A DNA stretch of 64,000 bases from positions 3,682,501 to 3,746,500 of the forward strand of contig NZ_JARRCW010000001.1 in the NCBI RefSeq assembly GCF_031501865.1, read 5' to 3'. Of the stretch, positions 34,929 to 43,333 are shown piece by piece; positions within the stretch are counted from its first letter, which is position 1; each line of letters begins with the position of its first letter. The translations under genes and the position numbers were made by a program. The stretch comes from Pseudovibrio sp. M1P-2-3 (GTDB taxonomy: Bacteria; Pseudomonadota; Alphaproteobacteria; Rhizobiales; Stappiaceae). The notes under the pieces were generated by a model, which was given only the letters and a program-made list of their open reading frames with translations, searched no databases and was not told where the DNA came from.

Positions 34929-35082
34929 TGTTCTGTCGCCTTCCTTATTCCTGCCTTTAACACCCGTTAGAGGGCAAAAACTGAATGTATTTGTTCCACG
35001 GGCAAAACACCCTAAGAGATTGCACCCGTACCAACTCGGGGTATATACAAGACTCACCTAGCAAGAAAAAGAGCTGATTAAT

Positions 35083-35865
35083 ATGACAGGGATTCCTGCA
35101 CCGATTTCTGTGCTTTTAAGAACATATAATGAGGCGGACCGTCTGGGCCGTACCCTTGAAAGCATAGTGGGCCTTGGCAGCGAGATTATCGTCATAGATT
35201 CCGGTTCCACCGACAACACAGTTGAGATTGCAGAAAGCTACGGCGCAAGGGTTATCTATAACCCTTGGGAAGGGTTTGGTCCGCAGCGCAGTTTTGGCGA
35301 AAAACAATGCGCTAACAACTGGGTTTTCTATATTGATGCCGATGAGGTGGTCTCCCCTGCCCTGAAAAAGGAAATCCTTGAGCTTTTTAACGAAGGGGAA
35401 CCCCCTTTCAAATGCTATAATGTACTCAACACCATGGTTTTGCCCGGTGACAAAAAACCACGACCCCTTGCGGATTATAGAAAAGTCCCGCGTTTTTACG
35501 ACTTGCGCCATGCCCGTATTCAGCTTCAACCCTCCTATGACCGTATGGAACTGGACAAGGGCTATGAAATGGGAACTTTGAACGGGCGTCAGCACCACTT
35601 CTCTTTTAGAGATTGGGGCCACACTCTGGCGAAAATGAACTATACGTCGGAGCTGGCAGCAAACACTCAGAAAGAAAAACCTGTGTGGCTACTCTATCTA
35701 CGTCTGGTGACCGAATACCCTCTTGAAATGCTTAAGTACCTTTTTGTACGCCGCTTTATTTTTGGGGGCTGGAAAGGCTTTGCCTTTGCCTCTACCCAGT
35801 CTTTTTCCCGCTTCATCCGTATTTTGAAGATGATTGAACATCATCAAAGTGAGAAGACGAGATAA
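35083..35865 (+). CDS. WaaE/KdtX-like glycosyltransferase family 2
   Basis: A 260-residue GT2 enzyme resembling LPS-core beta-1,4-glucosyltransferases of the WaaE/KdtX type that add a sugar to heptose. Signature segments are ISVLLRTYNEADRLGRTLES, EIIVIDSGSTDNTVEIA, NPWEGFGPQRSFGEKQCAN and FYIDADEVVSP with the metal-binding DAD. The C-terminal part has a basic amphipathic stretch (PLEMLKYLFVRRFIFGGWKG) expected to contact the inner membrane. The first gene of a five-gene plus-strand series; the following gene begins 11 bases after its stop. Acts on nucleotide sugars at the cytoplasmic face. Confidence 0.87.
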   Translation: MTGIPAPISVLLRTYNEADRLGRTLESIVGLGSEIIVIDSGSTDNTVEIAESYGARVIYNPWEGFGPQRSFGEKQCANNWVFYIDADEVVSPALKKEILELFNEGEPPFKCYNVLNTMVLPGDKKPRPLADYRKVPRFYDLRHARIQLQPSYDRMELDKGYEMGTLNGRQHHFSFRDWGHTLAKMNYTSELAANTQKEKPVWLLYLRLVTEYPLEMLKYLFVRRFIFGGWKGFAFASTQSFSRFIRILKMIEHHQSEKTR

Positions 35866-35876
35866 GCGGCAACGTT

Positions 35877-36998
35877 ATGCTTAAAAAACTTCGCGTCTAT
35901 ATAGATATCATTTCGCTTTTCGTTTCACTCTTGCTAGCTCGCCTGTGCAAAGCGATAGGGCGTCAATCAGCCATTGCCTTGTCTGTCTCGAAAAACGAAA
36001 AAGATATTTTGTATGCGGAGCATCCAGAAGGCATAGCTATTTTTGGTGGGAGAATTCACAAAGTTAAAAAGAAGGTTGTTCGCCTCCCCTCTTTTGCCGC
36101 AGATCTGTTATCAAAAGTACTTTTAAAAGCGAACCGCGCGGGAATCCCGGTCTATATTAAAGGCTATGCCGACCGCAGCTGGGGGCTGAGCCTGTCTTCC
36201 CTACCCCAATTATACCGCATCGAGACAAGTATATGGGGTAAGAGCGCACAAGATAAAAACGCCAATTCCTTTAGCTATATTCTGGATAACAATGGGATCT
36301 ATTTTGATGGACGGCTTGCAACCGATCTTGAACGAAAGCTCAACACTGTTCAGTCAGGCTTTTGGCGAGAAGACGCCGCCCTCTCCCAGTTTATTGACAG
36401 TTTGCAAAACTCCAGCTTTCAAAAGTACCCGCAATTTGCTGGCGCAGTTACCTTTACACCACCTCAAGAGGCAGTACTCGTTGCCGGACAGGTGAGCGGC
36501 GACGCTTCCACCATAGAGACCACAGCGGCAGCACAAACCAACTTTGAACTCGCTCAGATTGCACGGCGCACCTTCCCTGAGCGACCTATCTATTTCAAAG
36601 CCCATCCCTTTGAAAAGAACGAGGAAGAAACACGAAGGATTATCGAGCAACTGGATATGGTTCTGGTGGACCCTTCGCTATCATTCACCCAACTTTGCTC
36701 GGTATTTAAAACAGTTATGGTCAATACATCCGGCGGCGGGTTAGAAGCTGCCTTGCTGGGGTGCCAAGTTTATACGGTGGGTGTTTCATTCTATAGTCAT
36801 TGGGGGTTTACGAGCGACATTGCAGCTCCTGTTTCACGTAGAACCAACAGGCTTTCACCAGAAGACGTGTATGCCTGCTTTGTGCAGCAATATGCACGCT
36901 ATGCCTTAAGGCAGGGAAGCGGTACCGCGCCACAAGCAATAGATTTTGAAGGATTCTTAACGAAGAACCCGCCCACTACGGCTGCTAACCCTTCTTAA
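35877..36998 (+). CDS. KpsC/KpsS-like capsule polysaccharide (beta-Kdo transferase-type) protein
   Basis: A 373-residue protein whose C-terminal half carries the KpsC-type pattern: VLVAGQVSGDASTI at about residue 200, PIYFKAHPFEK near 240, SFTQLCSVFKTVMVNTSGGG and LEAALLGCQVYTVGVSFYSH then WGFTSD. In capsule systems this fold builds the beta-Kdo linker on the lipid anchor. The N-terminus has a short hydrophobic stretch (IISLFVSLLLARL), perhaps membrane association. The typical KpsC has two such domains; here there is only one, which resembles shorter single-domain relatives. It lies between waaE-like and GT8 genes. A start at 35877 follows shortly after the previous stop. Function as linker or inner-core transferase is inferred. 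Confidence 0.75.
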   Translation: MLKKLRVYIDIISLFVSLLLARLCKAIGRQSAIALSVSKNEKDILYAEHPEGIAIFGGRIHKVKKKVVRLPSFAADLLSKVLLKANRAGIPVYIKGYADRSWGLSLSSLPQLYRIETSIWGKSAQDKNANSFSYILDNNGIYFDGRLATDLERKLNTVQSGFWREDAALSQFIDSLQNSSFQKYPQFAGAVTFTPPQEAVLVAGQVSGDASTIETTAAAQTNFELAQIARRTFPERPIYFKAHPFEKNEEETRRIIEQLDMVLVDPSLSFTQLCSVFKTVMVNTSGGGLEAALLGCQVYTVGVSFYSHWGFTSDIAAPVSRRTNRLSPEDVYACFVQQYARYALRQGSGTAPQAIDFEGFLTKNPPTTAANPS

Positions 36999-37017
36999 TA
37001 TTACAGTTTTTACGTTC

Positions 37018-37956
37018 ATGAGTAAGTTTATGCCTATTAATATTGTCTTTGCAGCGGATCAGAACTATCTGAAGTATACGGCTGTTACGCTTAATTCTCT
37101 TCTACAAAATTACGAAGGTAATGCCGCCCTAAATATCTATATTCTTGCCGATCGCGAACCTGCACTTGAAACGCTGCAGGCCTTTGAATGCATGCAAAGT
37201 GTGTTTCCGTTCAAAATAGAATTCATAGTGGCCAATGCTGGCCCTTACAAAGATATCAAAACAACCAGTGGCATTTCTGAAGCAACCTACTATCGTCTAA
37301 ATATGCATAACCTCCTGCCGTCCTGCTGCAAAAAAGTTCTTTATCTGGACAGTGATCTTCTTGTCTTGGACTGTATCTCAAAACTCTATGATACCCCCAT
37401 GGACGACCTTCTCTTCAAGGGCGCACAAGACACAATCAGCAAACGCTACGCCAAGAAGTTTGGCATTCCCTCAAAAGCCAGAAACGTAAATGCGGGCGTT
37501 CTACTCATCGACCTCGTTAAAATGAGGGAAATCGACTTTGACGCCACCTGCCACAAATACATTGAGAAGAACGCCAAGAAGATCTTCTTGGGTGATCAGC
37601 AAATTCTCAATAGCTGTTTCTACAAGTGCATTGGCTATATCCCATATGAGTGGAATGTTCACGGATCTGTATTTGAAGATGGGTGGATTGAGCAAAATGC
37701 CGGAAAACTAAATAGCTTCACTGCAAAAGAGCTGACACAAGCAACTCAAACTCCCTCTATTCTACATTACTCCTACCGTATTAAACCGTGGGACGGTGCA
37801 GCTCACGCAAAAGCGGAAAGATGGTTTGAATATGTGAAAGGCTCAGGCTTTGAAAAGGCTTTGCCCCAATTTGAAGATGTGCCATTAGTGGAGCTCTCCA
37901 AACCACGAAAGAAACAATCTGCGTTAAAGAAGTTTATGAGATGGGCTAGGAAGTAG
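37018..37956 (+). CDS. Glycosyltransferase family 8 protein
   Basis: A 312-residue retaining GT8 enzyme, like LPS alpha-galactosyl or glucosyltransferases RfaI/RfaJ. The N-terminal strand PINIVFAADQNYLKYTAVTL is typical. The metal-binding DxD sits in VLYLDSDLLVLD (Asp111 and Asp113). NVNAGVLLIDLVKMR, LGDQQILN and the histidine in ILHYSYRIKPWDG complete the family pattern. The C-terminus is strongly basic (KPRKKQSALKKFMRWARK), likely a membrane-binding tail. The gene is 19 bases after the KpsC-like gene and 28 before the ATP-grasp gene, so one transcript is likely. Confidence 0.88.
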   Translation: MSKFMPINIVFAADQNYLKYTAVTLNSLLQNYEGNAALNIYILADREPALETLQAFECMQSVFPFKIEFIVANAGPYKDIKTTSGISEATYYRLNMHNLLPSCCKKVLYLDSDLLVLDCISKLYDTPMDDLLFKGAQDTISKRYAKKFGIPSKARNVNAGVLLIDLVKMREIDFDATCHKYIEKNAKKIFLGDQQILNSCFYKCIGYIPYEWNVHGSVFEDGWIEQNAGKLNSFTAKELTQATQTPSILHYSYRIKPWDGAAHAKAERWFEYVKGSGFEKALPQFEDVPLVELSKPRKKQSALKKFMRWARK

Positions 37957-37984
37957 CCTTATCACTTCGGATCTGGACACGAAT

Positions 37985-38935
37985 ATGTTGAAAAAAATCA
38001 AGAAATACCAAACAGCAACGATTAGTAAAGATGAGTTATTTCGAGTAGTATCTCAGCATTTTTTTGACAAATTTGGACACTACCCGAATTTAGAATTCCC
38101 CGAAAGCTATAATGAAAAAATTCAATGGCTTAAGATACATGATCAACGCCCCGAGCACGTTGTATTTTGTGACAAACTACTTTCGCGGCAATATGTGGCC
38201 CGCCGGGTTGGAAGTGATGTACTATTAGATATCTATAAAGTGGCAGATGATCCTCGCCTCATATTCGAAGCGGATTTACCAGAAAGGTTTTTCCTTAAAG
38301 CCAATCATGATAGCGGCTCCACATTTCTTGTAACACCCGAAACTGACCGCAAAAAACTAAGTAAGCAGTTACGCAAACGTCTTGCTAAGGTTTATGGCAC
38401 TGAAAAGTCTGAGTACGGGTATCAGCATATTCAACCCCTTGTCTATGCAGAAGAACTCATGAACGGCCCTATCGTTGATTATAAGTTCCATTGTAGCAAT
38501 GGTAAGGTCAAATGGGTTCAGGTGATCAGTGATCGACAGTCAGGTTTACCAAAAGAAGTCAACTTCAATGCGCTTGGCGCCCCAATCGAACTTCATTTAG
38601 ATCACGAGATGGGCAGAGGGAATCCAGATACAGTATTACCGCCGAACTGGAATCAACTGATAGAAATTGCGGAGAAACTTAGCTTGGAGTTTAAGTATGC
38701 TCGAGTAGACCTATACAATATTGATAATATTCCCAAATTTGGTGAACTAACCTTCTGGCCCAAAGCAGGTTACTATAGAACAAAAGACAACTTAACTTTT
38801 GGGAAAATGCTAGATTTCGACACCTCTACCAAGGTAGAAAGTAACTTGTATTCTGTAGATCGCTGTTCTATTAAAGCCACCAACTCAATACGCCGTAAGC
38901 TATCGGCGCATGCTGCTAACTTATTCAAGAGATAA
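37985..38935 (+). CDS. TupA-type ATP-grasp protein
   Basis: A 316-residue member of the ATPgrasp_TupA group found in polysaccharide clusters. The family pattern is visible: SYNEKIQWLKIHDQRPEHVV, then CDKLLSRQYVARRVG, FFLKANHDSGSTFLVT, VDYKFHCSNGKVKWVQVISD and ARVDLYNIDNIPKFGELTFW. ATP-grasp enzymes ligate a carboxylate to an amine or similar, and TupA-like proteins are thought to attach amino acids or other groups to cell-surface polymers. Sequence is clearly AT-richer than the genes before it. The next gene starts one base after this stop, a tight coupling with the GT4 enzyme. Confidence 0.82.
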   Translation: MLKKIKKYQTATISKDELFRVVSQHFFDKFGHYPNLEFPESYNEKIQWLKIHDQRPEHVVFCDKLLSRQYVARRVGSDVLLDIYKVADDPRLIFEADLPERFFLKANHDSGSTFLVTPETDRKKLSKQLRKRLAKVYGTEKSEYGYQHIQPLVYAEELMNGPIVDYKFHCSNGKVKWVQVISDRQSGLPKEVNFNALGAPIELHLDHEMGRGNPDTVLPPNWNQLIEIAEKLSLEFKYARVDLYNIDNIPKFGELTFWPKAGYYRTKDNLTFGKMLDFDTSTKVESNLYSVDRCSIKATNSIRRKLSAHAANLFKR

Positions 38936-38936
38936 A

Positions 38937-40217
38937 ATGAAAATAGCGTTTTACATGAGGCGCCTTGTCAATATGACTGGTGGCGCTGAACGTGCAGTAC
39001 TTTCAATTTCCAGTACACTTGAGGACCGGGGGCATGAGGTGTCACTATACACTTATGACCCATTAATAGGGGAGCCATTTTACCCCTATTCAAAAAACTT
39101 GAAAATCATCAATCTGCATCCTTGCCCAAAACTTCCTGAAGCGACAGCACAACAAAGTCCTGTAAAAAAGAAAAGAAAGAAAAAGTCACGGACGAATTAT
39201 TGGAAAATTTTTACACGAAAAATCCAATTAAAGTTTCCTCTTATTCTGCACTCATACTGGAAACATAAAAATAAATCAGAGGTTGAACCTCTGGCTGACG
39301 TTCTAAATAAATCGAAGCCAGATGTGATTATTAACTTTTTGCACGGTTCCGGGGCCGTTGTGGCTACCGCATCTAAGCGAGCTAACATTCCAAGTATATT
39401 GGCTCTAAGGTCAGACCCGGTTTTGGACTACAATCTCAAAGCAACAGCTGACTATAAGCGCACAAAAGAAATTTACGAACTGCAATGTCTTTCCAGCTTT
39501 GCTGGTATTACTGTCCTTATGCCTTTTTTCAAGGACAACCTCCCTGAAACAGTCTTACACAAAACTGTTTTGATCCCCAATTTTATTGCCCATGAACGGT
39601 TTGATAAAGTTCGCGATATACCTCTCTTATCTCGCCCAAAGAACATCCTGTTTATCGGCCGCCTCGTCGAAGGAAAACGTCCAGCCTTACTCGTCGATGC
39701 TTTCAGCAAGGTTTGCGATAAGTTTCCAGAGTGGACTGTCACTCTCATTGGTGAAGGTGTCCTTAAGTCTGAACTCGCGGCTCTGATAGCAGAAAGAGGG
39801 TTGGAGGACAGAGTTAAACTAGCCGGAACCACCAAGGATGTTGCAGGCGTTTGCAAAGACGCTCAGATATTCTGTCTCCCTTCCACATTTGAAGGCTTCA
39901 GTAATGCTATCGGAGAGGCAATGTCTTCTGGCCTGCCATGCATTTCGATGAGTGACTGCCAGTCCCTTGCCTTCATGACAGAAGGTGGCACGGGTATAAC
40001 AGTGTCTCCAAGTAATAGCGAAAGCTTGGCAAAAGAACTTGCCACACTTATGAGCGATGATGATCTTCGCGTGAGACTTGGTAAAAAGTCTTTGCAAAAA
40101 ATACTTCCTTATAATCGCGAGGGTATGATTTCGCAGTGGGAAGCATTTTTGCAAGCAGCAATAGATGGTCAAGTATCACAGTTCAATATCAAAGAACCCA
40201 AAAAGAACGCAGCATAG
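38937..40217 (+). CDS. Glycosyltransferase family 4 protein
   Basis: A 426-residue GT-B enzyme of family GT4. The N-terminal domain begins MKIAFYMRRLVNMTGGAERA and has an unusual basic, Lys/Arg-rich loop near residues 70-100. The C-terminal domain shows PKNILFIGRLVEGKRPALLV and the nucleotide-binding EGFSNAIGEAMSSGLP with the E-x7-E pair. It transfers a sugar to a growing surface glycan at the cytoplasmic face. The ATG at 38937 lies one base after the ATP-grasp stop; an upstream frame to 38910 overlaps that gene. Last gene of the cluster, AT-rich like its partner. Confidence 0.9.
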   Translation: MKIAFYMRRLVNMTGGAERAVLSISSTLEDRGHEVSLYTYDPLIGEPFYPYSKNLKIINLHPCPKLPEATAQQSPVKKKRKKKSRTNYWKIFTRKIQLKFPLILHSYWKHKNKSEVEPLADVLNKSKPDVIINFLHGSGAVVATASKRANIPSILALRSDPVLDYNLKATADYKRTKEIYELQCLSSFAGITVLMPFFKDNLPETVLHKTVLIPNFIAHERFDKVRDIPLLSRPKNILFIGRLVEGKRPALLVDAFSKVCDKFPEWTVTLIGEGVLKSELAALIAERGLEDRVKLAGTTKDVAGVCKDAQIFCLPSTFEGFSNAIGEAMSSGLPCISMSDCQSLAFMTEGGTGITVSPSNSESLAKELATLMSDDDLRVRLGKKSLQKILPYNREGMISQWEAFLQAAIDGQVSQFNIKEPKKNAA

Positions 40218-40308
40218 CCTTGTGAGCTGATCTCGGTTTGTTTGGATGGATAAAGAACGAGGATTGGAAGTGGATACGCTCCTGAACACCGCTTTGTCTC
40301 ACGGTGCG

Positions 40309-40359
40309 AGTATAATTTGGCCTAAAACCGGTGTTCACTTTACGAAAATACGCTTTTAA
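40309..40359 (+). repeat. Dispersed intergenic repeat of the AAAACYGGTG family, copy B
   Basis: Aligns with 11821-11870 with one length difference: GTATA, then AAAACCGGTGTTCACTTT, then ATACGCT. It lies in the 270-bp gap after the glycan cluster. Just beyond, TTGCCCCAT (40365-40373) and its inverted copy with one extra G (40402-40411) form a further imperfect stem. Confidence 0.55.
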
Positions 40360-40489
40360 AGCGGTTGCCCCATAAGGAAATACTTTGAAAAGCATCTCCT
40401 GATGGGGGCAAATCCAGAAACCTAAGGCATATCCGCTCAATAACATTATTGGGAATAAAAGCTCTGACCTAATCAAACCTTGGCCGAGC

Positions 40490-40981
40490 TTATTCCCCTT
40501 CCCTCAAATCGCGGGAAAAGATTACTTCGTCATGCAAAGGAATGCCGTAGAGGCCGGAAAGTGGGATTTCGGGTTTGAGTTTTCGTTCTTCGTCAATGAC
40601 ATCAGGAACCACCTTTTCCAAACGAAAGCGGCGGCGTTGGTAGAAGCGGAAGGCATCTAGATTGTCGTTGGAAGTGCGCACCAGAAGGCGGGGAATTTGA
40701 TATTCCAATGCCTCTTTCACGACTGCATCCAACAGGGAAGTGCCAATACCACCCCACCGATGTAACGAGTCCAGTGTCAATATTTCCCATTCCCGTTCCC
40801 GTTTAATAACCGTCACCGCACCAGCCAACTCTCCCTTGTCCATAGCAAGGAAACCGGGCAGGCGCGATGCATCAATGAGATCGCCATCAATGAGGATTTG
40901 CGGACTGGTCCAACGGCGCACAAGAAGATCAGACAGCAGCTGGTGGTCTTCATTGGTGGTTGGTCTGACGATAACTCCCAT
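40490..40981 (-). CDS. GNAT-family N-acetyltransferase
   Basis: A 163-residue GNAT protein. The strand 4 and acetyl-CoA loop read ILTLDSLHRWGGIGTSLLDA (a WGGIGTS variant of QxxGxGxx), followed by RLLVRTSNDNLDAFRFYQRR, very typical of the fold. The N-terminal region VIVRPTTNEDHQLLSDLLVR matches. The ATG at 40981 follows GGGGGAG. It is 17 bases downstream of bluB, so probably co-transcribed with it, apt and perhaps mtnP. Acceptor unknown. Confidence 0.85.
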   Translation of the reverse strand: MGVIVRPTTNEDHQLLSDLLVRRWTSPQILIDGDLIDASRLPGFLAMDKGELAGAVTVIKREREWEILTLDSLHRWGGIGTSLLDAVVKEALEYQIPRLLVRTSNDNLDAFRFYQRRRFRLEKVVPDVIDEERKLKPEIPLSGLYGIPLHDEVIFSRDLREGE

Positions 40982-40998
40982 ATTATCTCCCCCTCATT

Positions 40999-41673
40999 TT
41001 ATAGGTCTTCTGAAAATTTATTTTTGTACACACGGGTTTGCCACGGTGTGCGACTTTGCCAACCGCGTGTCTGTAATTCAGGAACAGATCTTTCTTCCTG
41101 CGGGTATCCCATGCAAAGGTAGGCCACAAAGGACCAGTGATCTGGCGCCTTCAGCACGTCCTTCAGCTCCTCCGGCTCCAAAATAGAGACCCAGCCCAGA
41201 CCAACGCCTTCTGCGCGCGCGCCCAACCATAGTGTATTGATCGCAGATACCACTGAATACCGCAGTGTTTCCGGCATGGTTTGCCGCCCAAGACCTCTGC
41301 CCTGCTCGGGATCTTCATCACAAAATACGGCAAGGTGTACAGGTGCATCTTGCATACCCGACAACTTCAATTGCGCATAAAGAGCGGCTCTTTGCCCATT
41401 ATAGCCTTTGAGAGCCTGCTCATTGGCACCTTGGAAGTTATCATAGGCCGCACCGCGCAACTCAGGATCTTCAATTAAAATAAATCGCCACGGCTGGCTG
41501 TTTCCAACGGAAGGCGACAGATCGGTTAAGGCTAACAAGCGCTCCAGAACCCCTTCCCGCAACGCATCGGTTTTGAAGTGGCGCACATCCCGGCGCCATT
41601 CCAGCAGCTCGTGAAATTCCTTTAGGAAGCCCTCAGAAAACTCTGGAGCTTCTCTATTCGCTTTATCGTTCAA
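40999..41673 (-). CDS. bluB: 5,6-dimethylbenzimidazole synthase
   Basis: A 224-residue nitroreductase-fold enzyme that cleaves reduced FMN with oxygen to make dimethylbenzimidazole, the lower ligand of cobalamin. The flavin-binding [26 protein letters not shown] and the C-terminal [12 protein letters not shown] distinguish BluB from ordinary nitroreductases. The start is TTG at 41673, overlapping the apt stop TGA by 4 bases (TTGA), which makes translation likely coupled to apt. No cobalamin operon or B12 riboswitch is nearby, so bluB is transcribed here with purine-salvage genes. Confidence 0.9.
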   Translation of the reverse strand: MNDKANREAPEFSEGFLKEFHELLEWRRDVRHFKTDALREGVLERLLALTDLSPSVGNSQPWRFILIEDPELRGAAYDNFQGANEQALKGYNGQRAALYAQLKLSGMQDAPVHLAVFCDEDPEQGRGLGRQTMPETLRYSVVSAINTLWLGARAEGVGLGWVSILEPEELKDVLKAPDHWSFVAYLCMGYPQEERSVPELQTRGWQSRTPWQTRVYKNKFSEDL

Positions 41674-42218
41674 TGGCCTTCAAACTCCACAAGTGTACGA
41701 ACAGGAACACCAAGCGCTTCCAGACGGCTGCGTCCATCCAGTTCAGGCAGGTCCACAATAAAACAGGCTGCCACGATCTGGGCCCCGGCACTGCGCAACA
41801 GTTTGACTGCAGCTTCTGCTGTCCCCCCAGTTGCAAGCAAGTCATCTACCAATATAATCTTATCACCCGAGTTGATAGCATCAACATGGATTTCGATGGT
41901 ATCCTTTCCATACTCTAGGTCATAATCCATTTCCAAGGTCTTGAAGGGAAGCTTACCTTTCTTGCGAACGGGTAAAAAGCCGGTAGAAAGCTGGTGAGCA
42001 ACCGCACCGCCGAGAATAAATCCACGCGCTTCTATTCCTGCAATCTGATCGACCTTGGAACCCGCCCATGGCTGAACAAGAGCATCCACTGCCCGGCGGA
42101 AGCTTCGCGCATCGCCAAGCAAGGTCGTGATATCACGAAATAGAATGCCTTCCTTCGGGTAGTCTGGAATTGTACGGATCGAGTTTTTTAACTCATCGGA
42201 GATTGAATTATCAGACAC
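41670..42218 (-). CDS. apt: Adenine phosphoribosyltransferase
   Basis: A 182-residue type I PRTase making AMP from adenine and PRPP in the cytosol. The PRPP-binding motif is [20 protein letters not shown]; the N-terminal [20 protein letters not shown] and the hood region [17 protein letters not shown] are APT hallmarks. The start is GTG at 42218, after AAGGTAG. It lies downstream of mtnP, whose reaction releases adenine, so the pair forms a methylthioadenosine salvage route. The stop overlaps the bluB start. Confidence 0.95.
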   Translation of the reverse strand: MSDNSISDELKNSIRTIPDYPKEGILFRDITTLLGDARSFRRAVDALVQPWAGSKVDQIAGIEARGFILGGAVAHQLSTGFLPVRKKGKLPFKTLEMDYDLEYGKDTIEIHVDAINSGDKIILVDDLLATGGTAEAAVKLLRSAGAQIVAACFIVDLPELDGRSRLEALGVPVRTLVEFEGH

Positions 42219-42330
42219 GTTTCTACCTTGAACTTACGGAACTGAAGGAACCTACTATTGCATGAGAGCAATTGACTAGACCATGCGTCTTAAAGGTGCA
42301 ATAGCACGTCAAAGCCCTTTGTGGCAGTGC

Positions 42331-43209
42331 TTAGCTCTGTACATCAAGAACACGGCCAGCCACTGCATCCAGTTTCGCAACAAGCTCTTTGTCCCAGTTT
42401 TCACGCGCAGTCATGATGGCATATTCCAAGGCGCAGTCTGATCCGATCGGGCAAGGGACATATTCGCGGGGAAATTTCTGTACCAGACTAGCTACCAGTT
42501 TCTGGGCATTTTCCACATTGTCATGCAGCACTTTGATGATTGTCTGCACATCCACGTTTCCGTGGTCAGAGTGCCAGCTGTCGTAATCTGTCACCATAGC
42601 AATGCTGCAGTAGTTTATTTCCGCTTCACGGGCGAGCTTGGCCTCGGGCATGTTTGTCATGCCGATAACGTCGCACCCCCACTGCCGATAAAGGTGACTT
42701 TCCGCCTTGCTTGAAAACTGAGGGCCTTCCATTGCCAAATATGTTCCGCCTCTGTGATAGTCCAGATTTTCCTCCACGCAACACGCACCAACTATCTCCA
42801 GCAGTTTTGGCGAGACGGGGTCCGCCAAAGATACATGAGCCACACAACCTTCCCCAAAGAAGCTTTTTTCCCTCGAATATGTACGGTCGATAAACTGATC
42901 CACCAAGACAAAATGTCCCGGTGTATATTCCTCTTTCAAGGAACCAACAGCTGAGATGGAGACAAGGTCCGTCACACCAGCCCGTTTGAGCACGTCAATA
43001 TTTGCTCTGTAATTGATATGGGAGGGAGAGAGCAGGTGACCTCGGCCATGACGCGGCAGGAACACAACCTTAAGCCCATCAACTTCACCGATCAGAAGAT
43101 CATCGGAGGCCTTGCCCCAAGGGCTTTCAATTCTTTCCCAACGACCATTTTTGAAAAACGGCAGATTATAAAGGCCCGACCCTCCAACAATACCAAGAAC
43201 CGATTTCAT
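42331..43209 (-). CDS. mtnP: S-methyl-5'-thioadenosine phosphorylase
   Basis: A 292-residue trimeric phosphorylase splitting methylthioadenosine into adenine and methylthioribose 1-phosphate. The N-terminal LGIVGGSGLYNLP, the phosphate-binding FLPRHGRGHLLSP, the purine and ribose contacts AMEGPQFSSKAES and IGMTNMPEAKLARE, and the C-terminal VTDYDSWH are all present. The start at 43209 (MKSVLG) follows GGGAG by 8 bases; a frame 7 codons longer is not preferred. It feeds adenine to apt, 112 bp downstream, and lies after the bc1 operon terminator, so it has its own promoter. Confidence 0.95.
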   Translation of the reverse strand: MKSVLGIVGGSGLYNLPFFKNGRWERIESPWGKASDDLLIGEVDGLKVVFLPRHGRGHLLSPSHINYRANIDVLKRAGVTDLVSISAVGSLKEEYTPGHFVLVDQFIDRTYSREKSFFGEGCVAHVSLADPVSPKLLEIVGACCVEENLDYHRGGTYLAMEGPQFSSKAESHLYRQWGCDVIGMTNMPEAKLAREAEINYCSIAMVTDYDSWHSDHGNVDVQTIIKVLHDNVENAQKLVASLVQKFPREYVPCPIGSDCALEYAIMTARENWDKELVAKLDAVAGRVLDVQS

Positions 43210-43280
43210 GCCATAATCTCCCAGTGTCATGCGGTTTAACTGCTGGATCTACAATGCATAATAATAGACAAATGACAAAG

Positions 43281-43310
43281 AAAAAGGCCGCCGAAATTTC
43301 GGCGACCTTT
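43281..43310 (-). terminator. Rho-independent terminator of the petABC operon
   Basis: On the minus strand AAAGGTCGCCGAAAT pairs with ATTTCGGCGGCCTTT (one mismatch) and continues into TTTTTCTTTG. It lies 24 bp after the cytochrome c1 stop codon and before mtnP. Confidence 0.9.
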
Positions 43311-43333
43311 AAGATTGCAAAATAAGCTGATGC

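Noticed and set aside
43281-43310. Riboswitch upstream of mtnP
   Set aside because: The structure lies downstream of mtnP's start in the wrong direction and has a clear terminator T-tract for petC.
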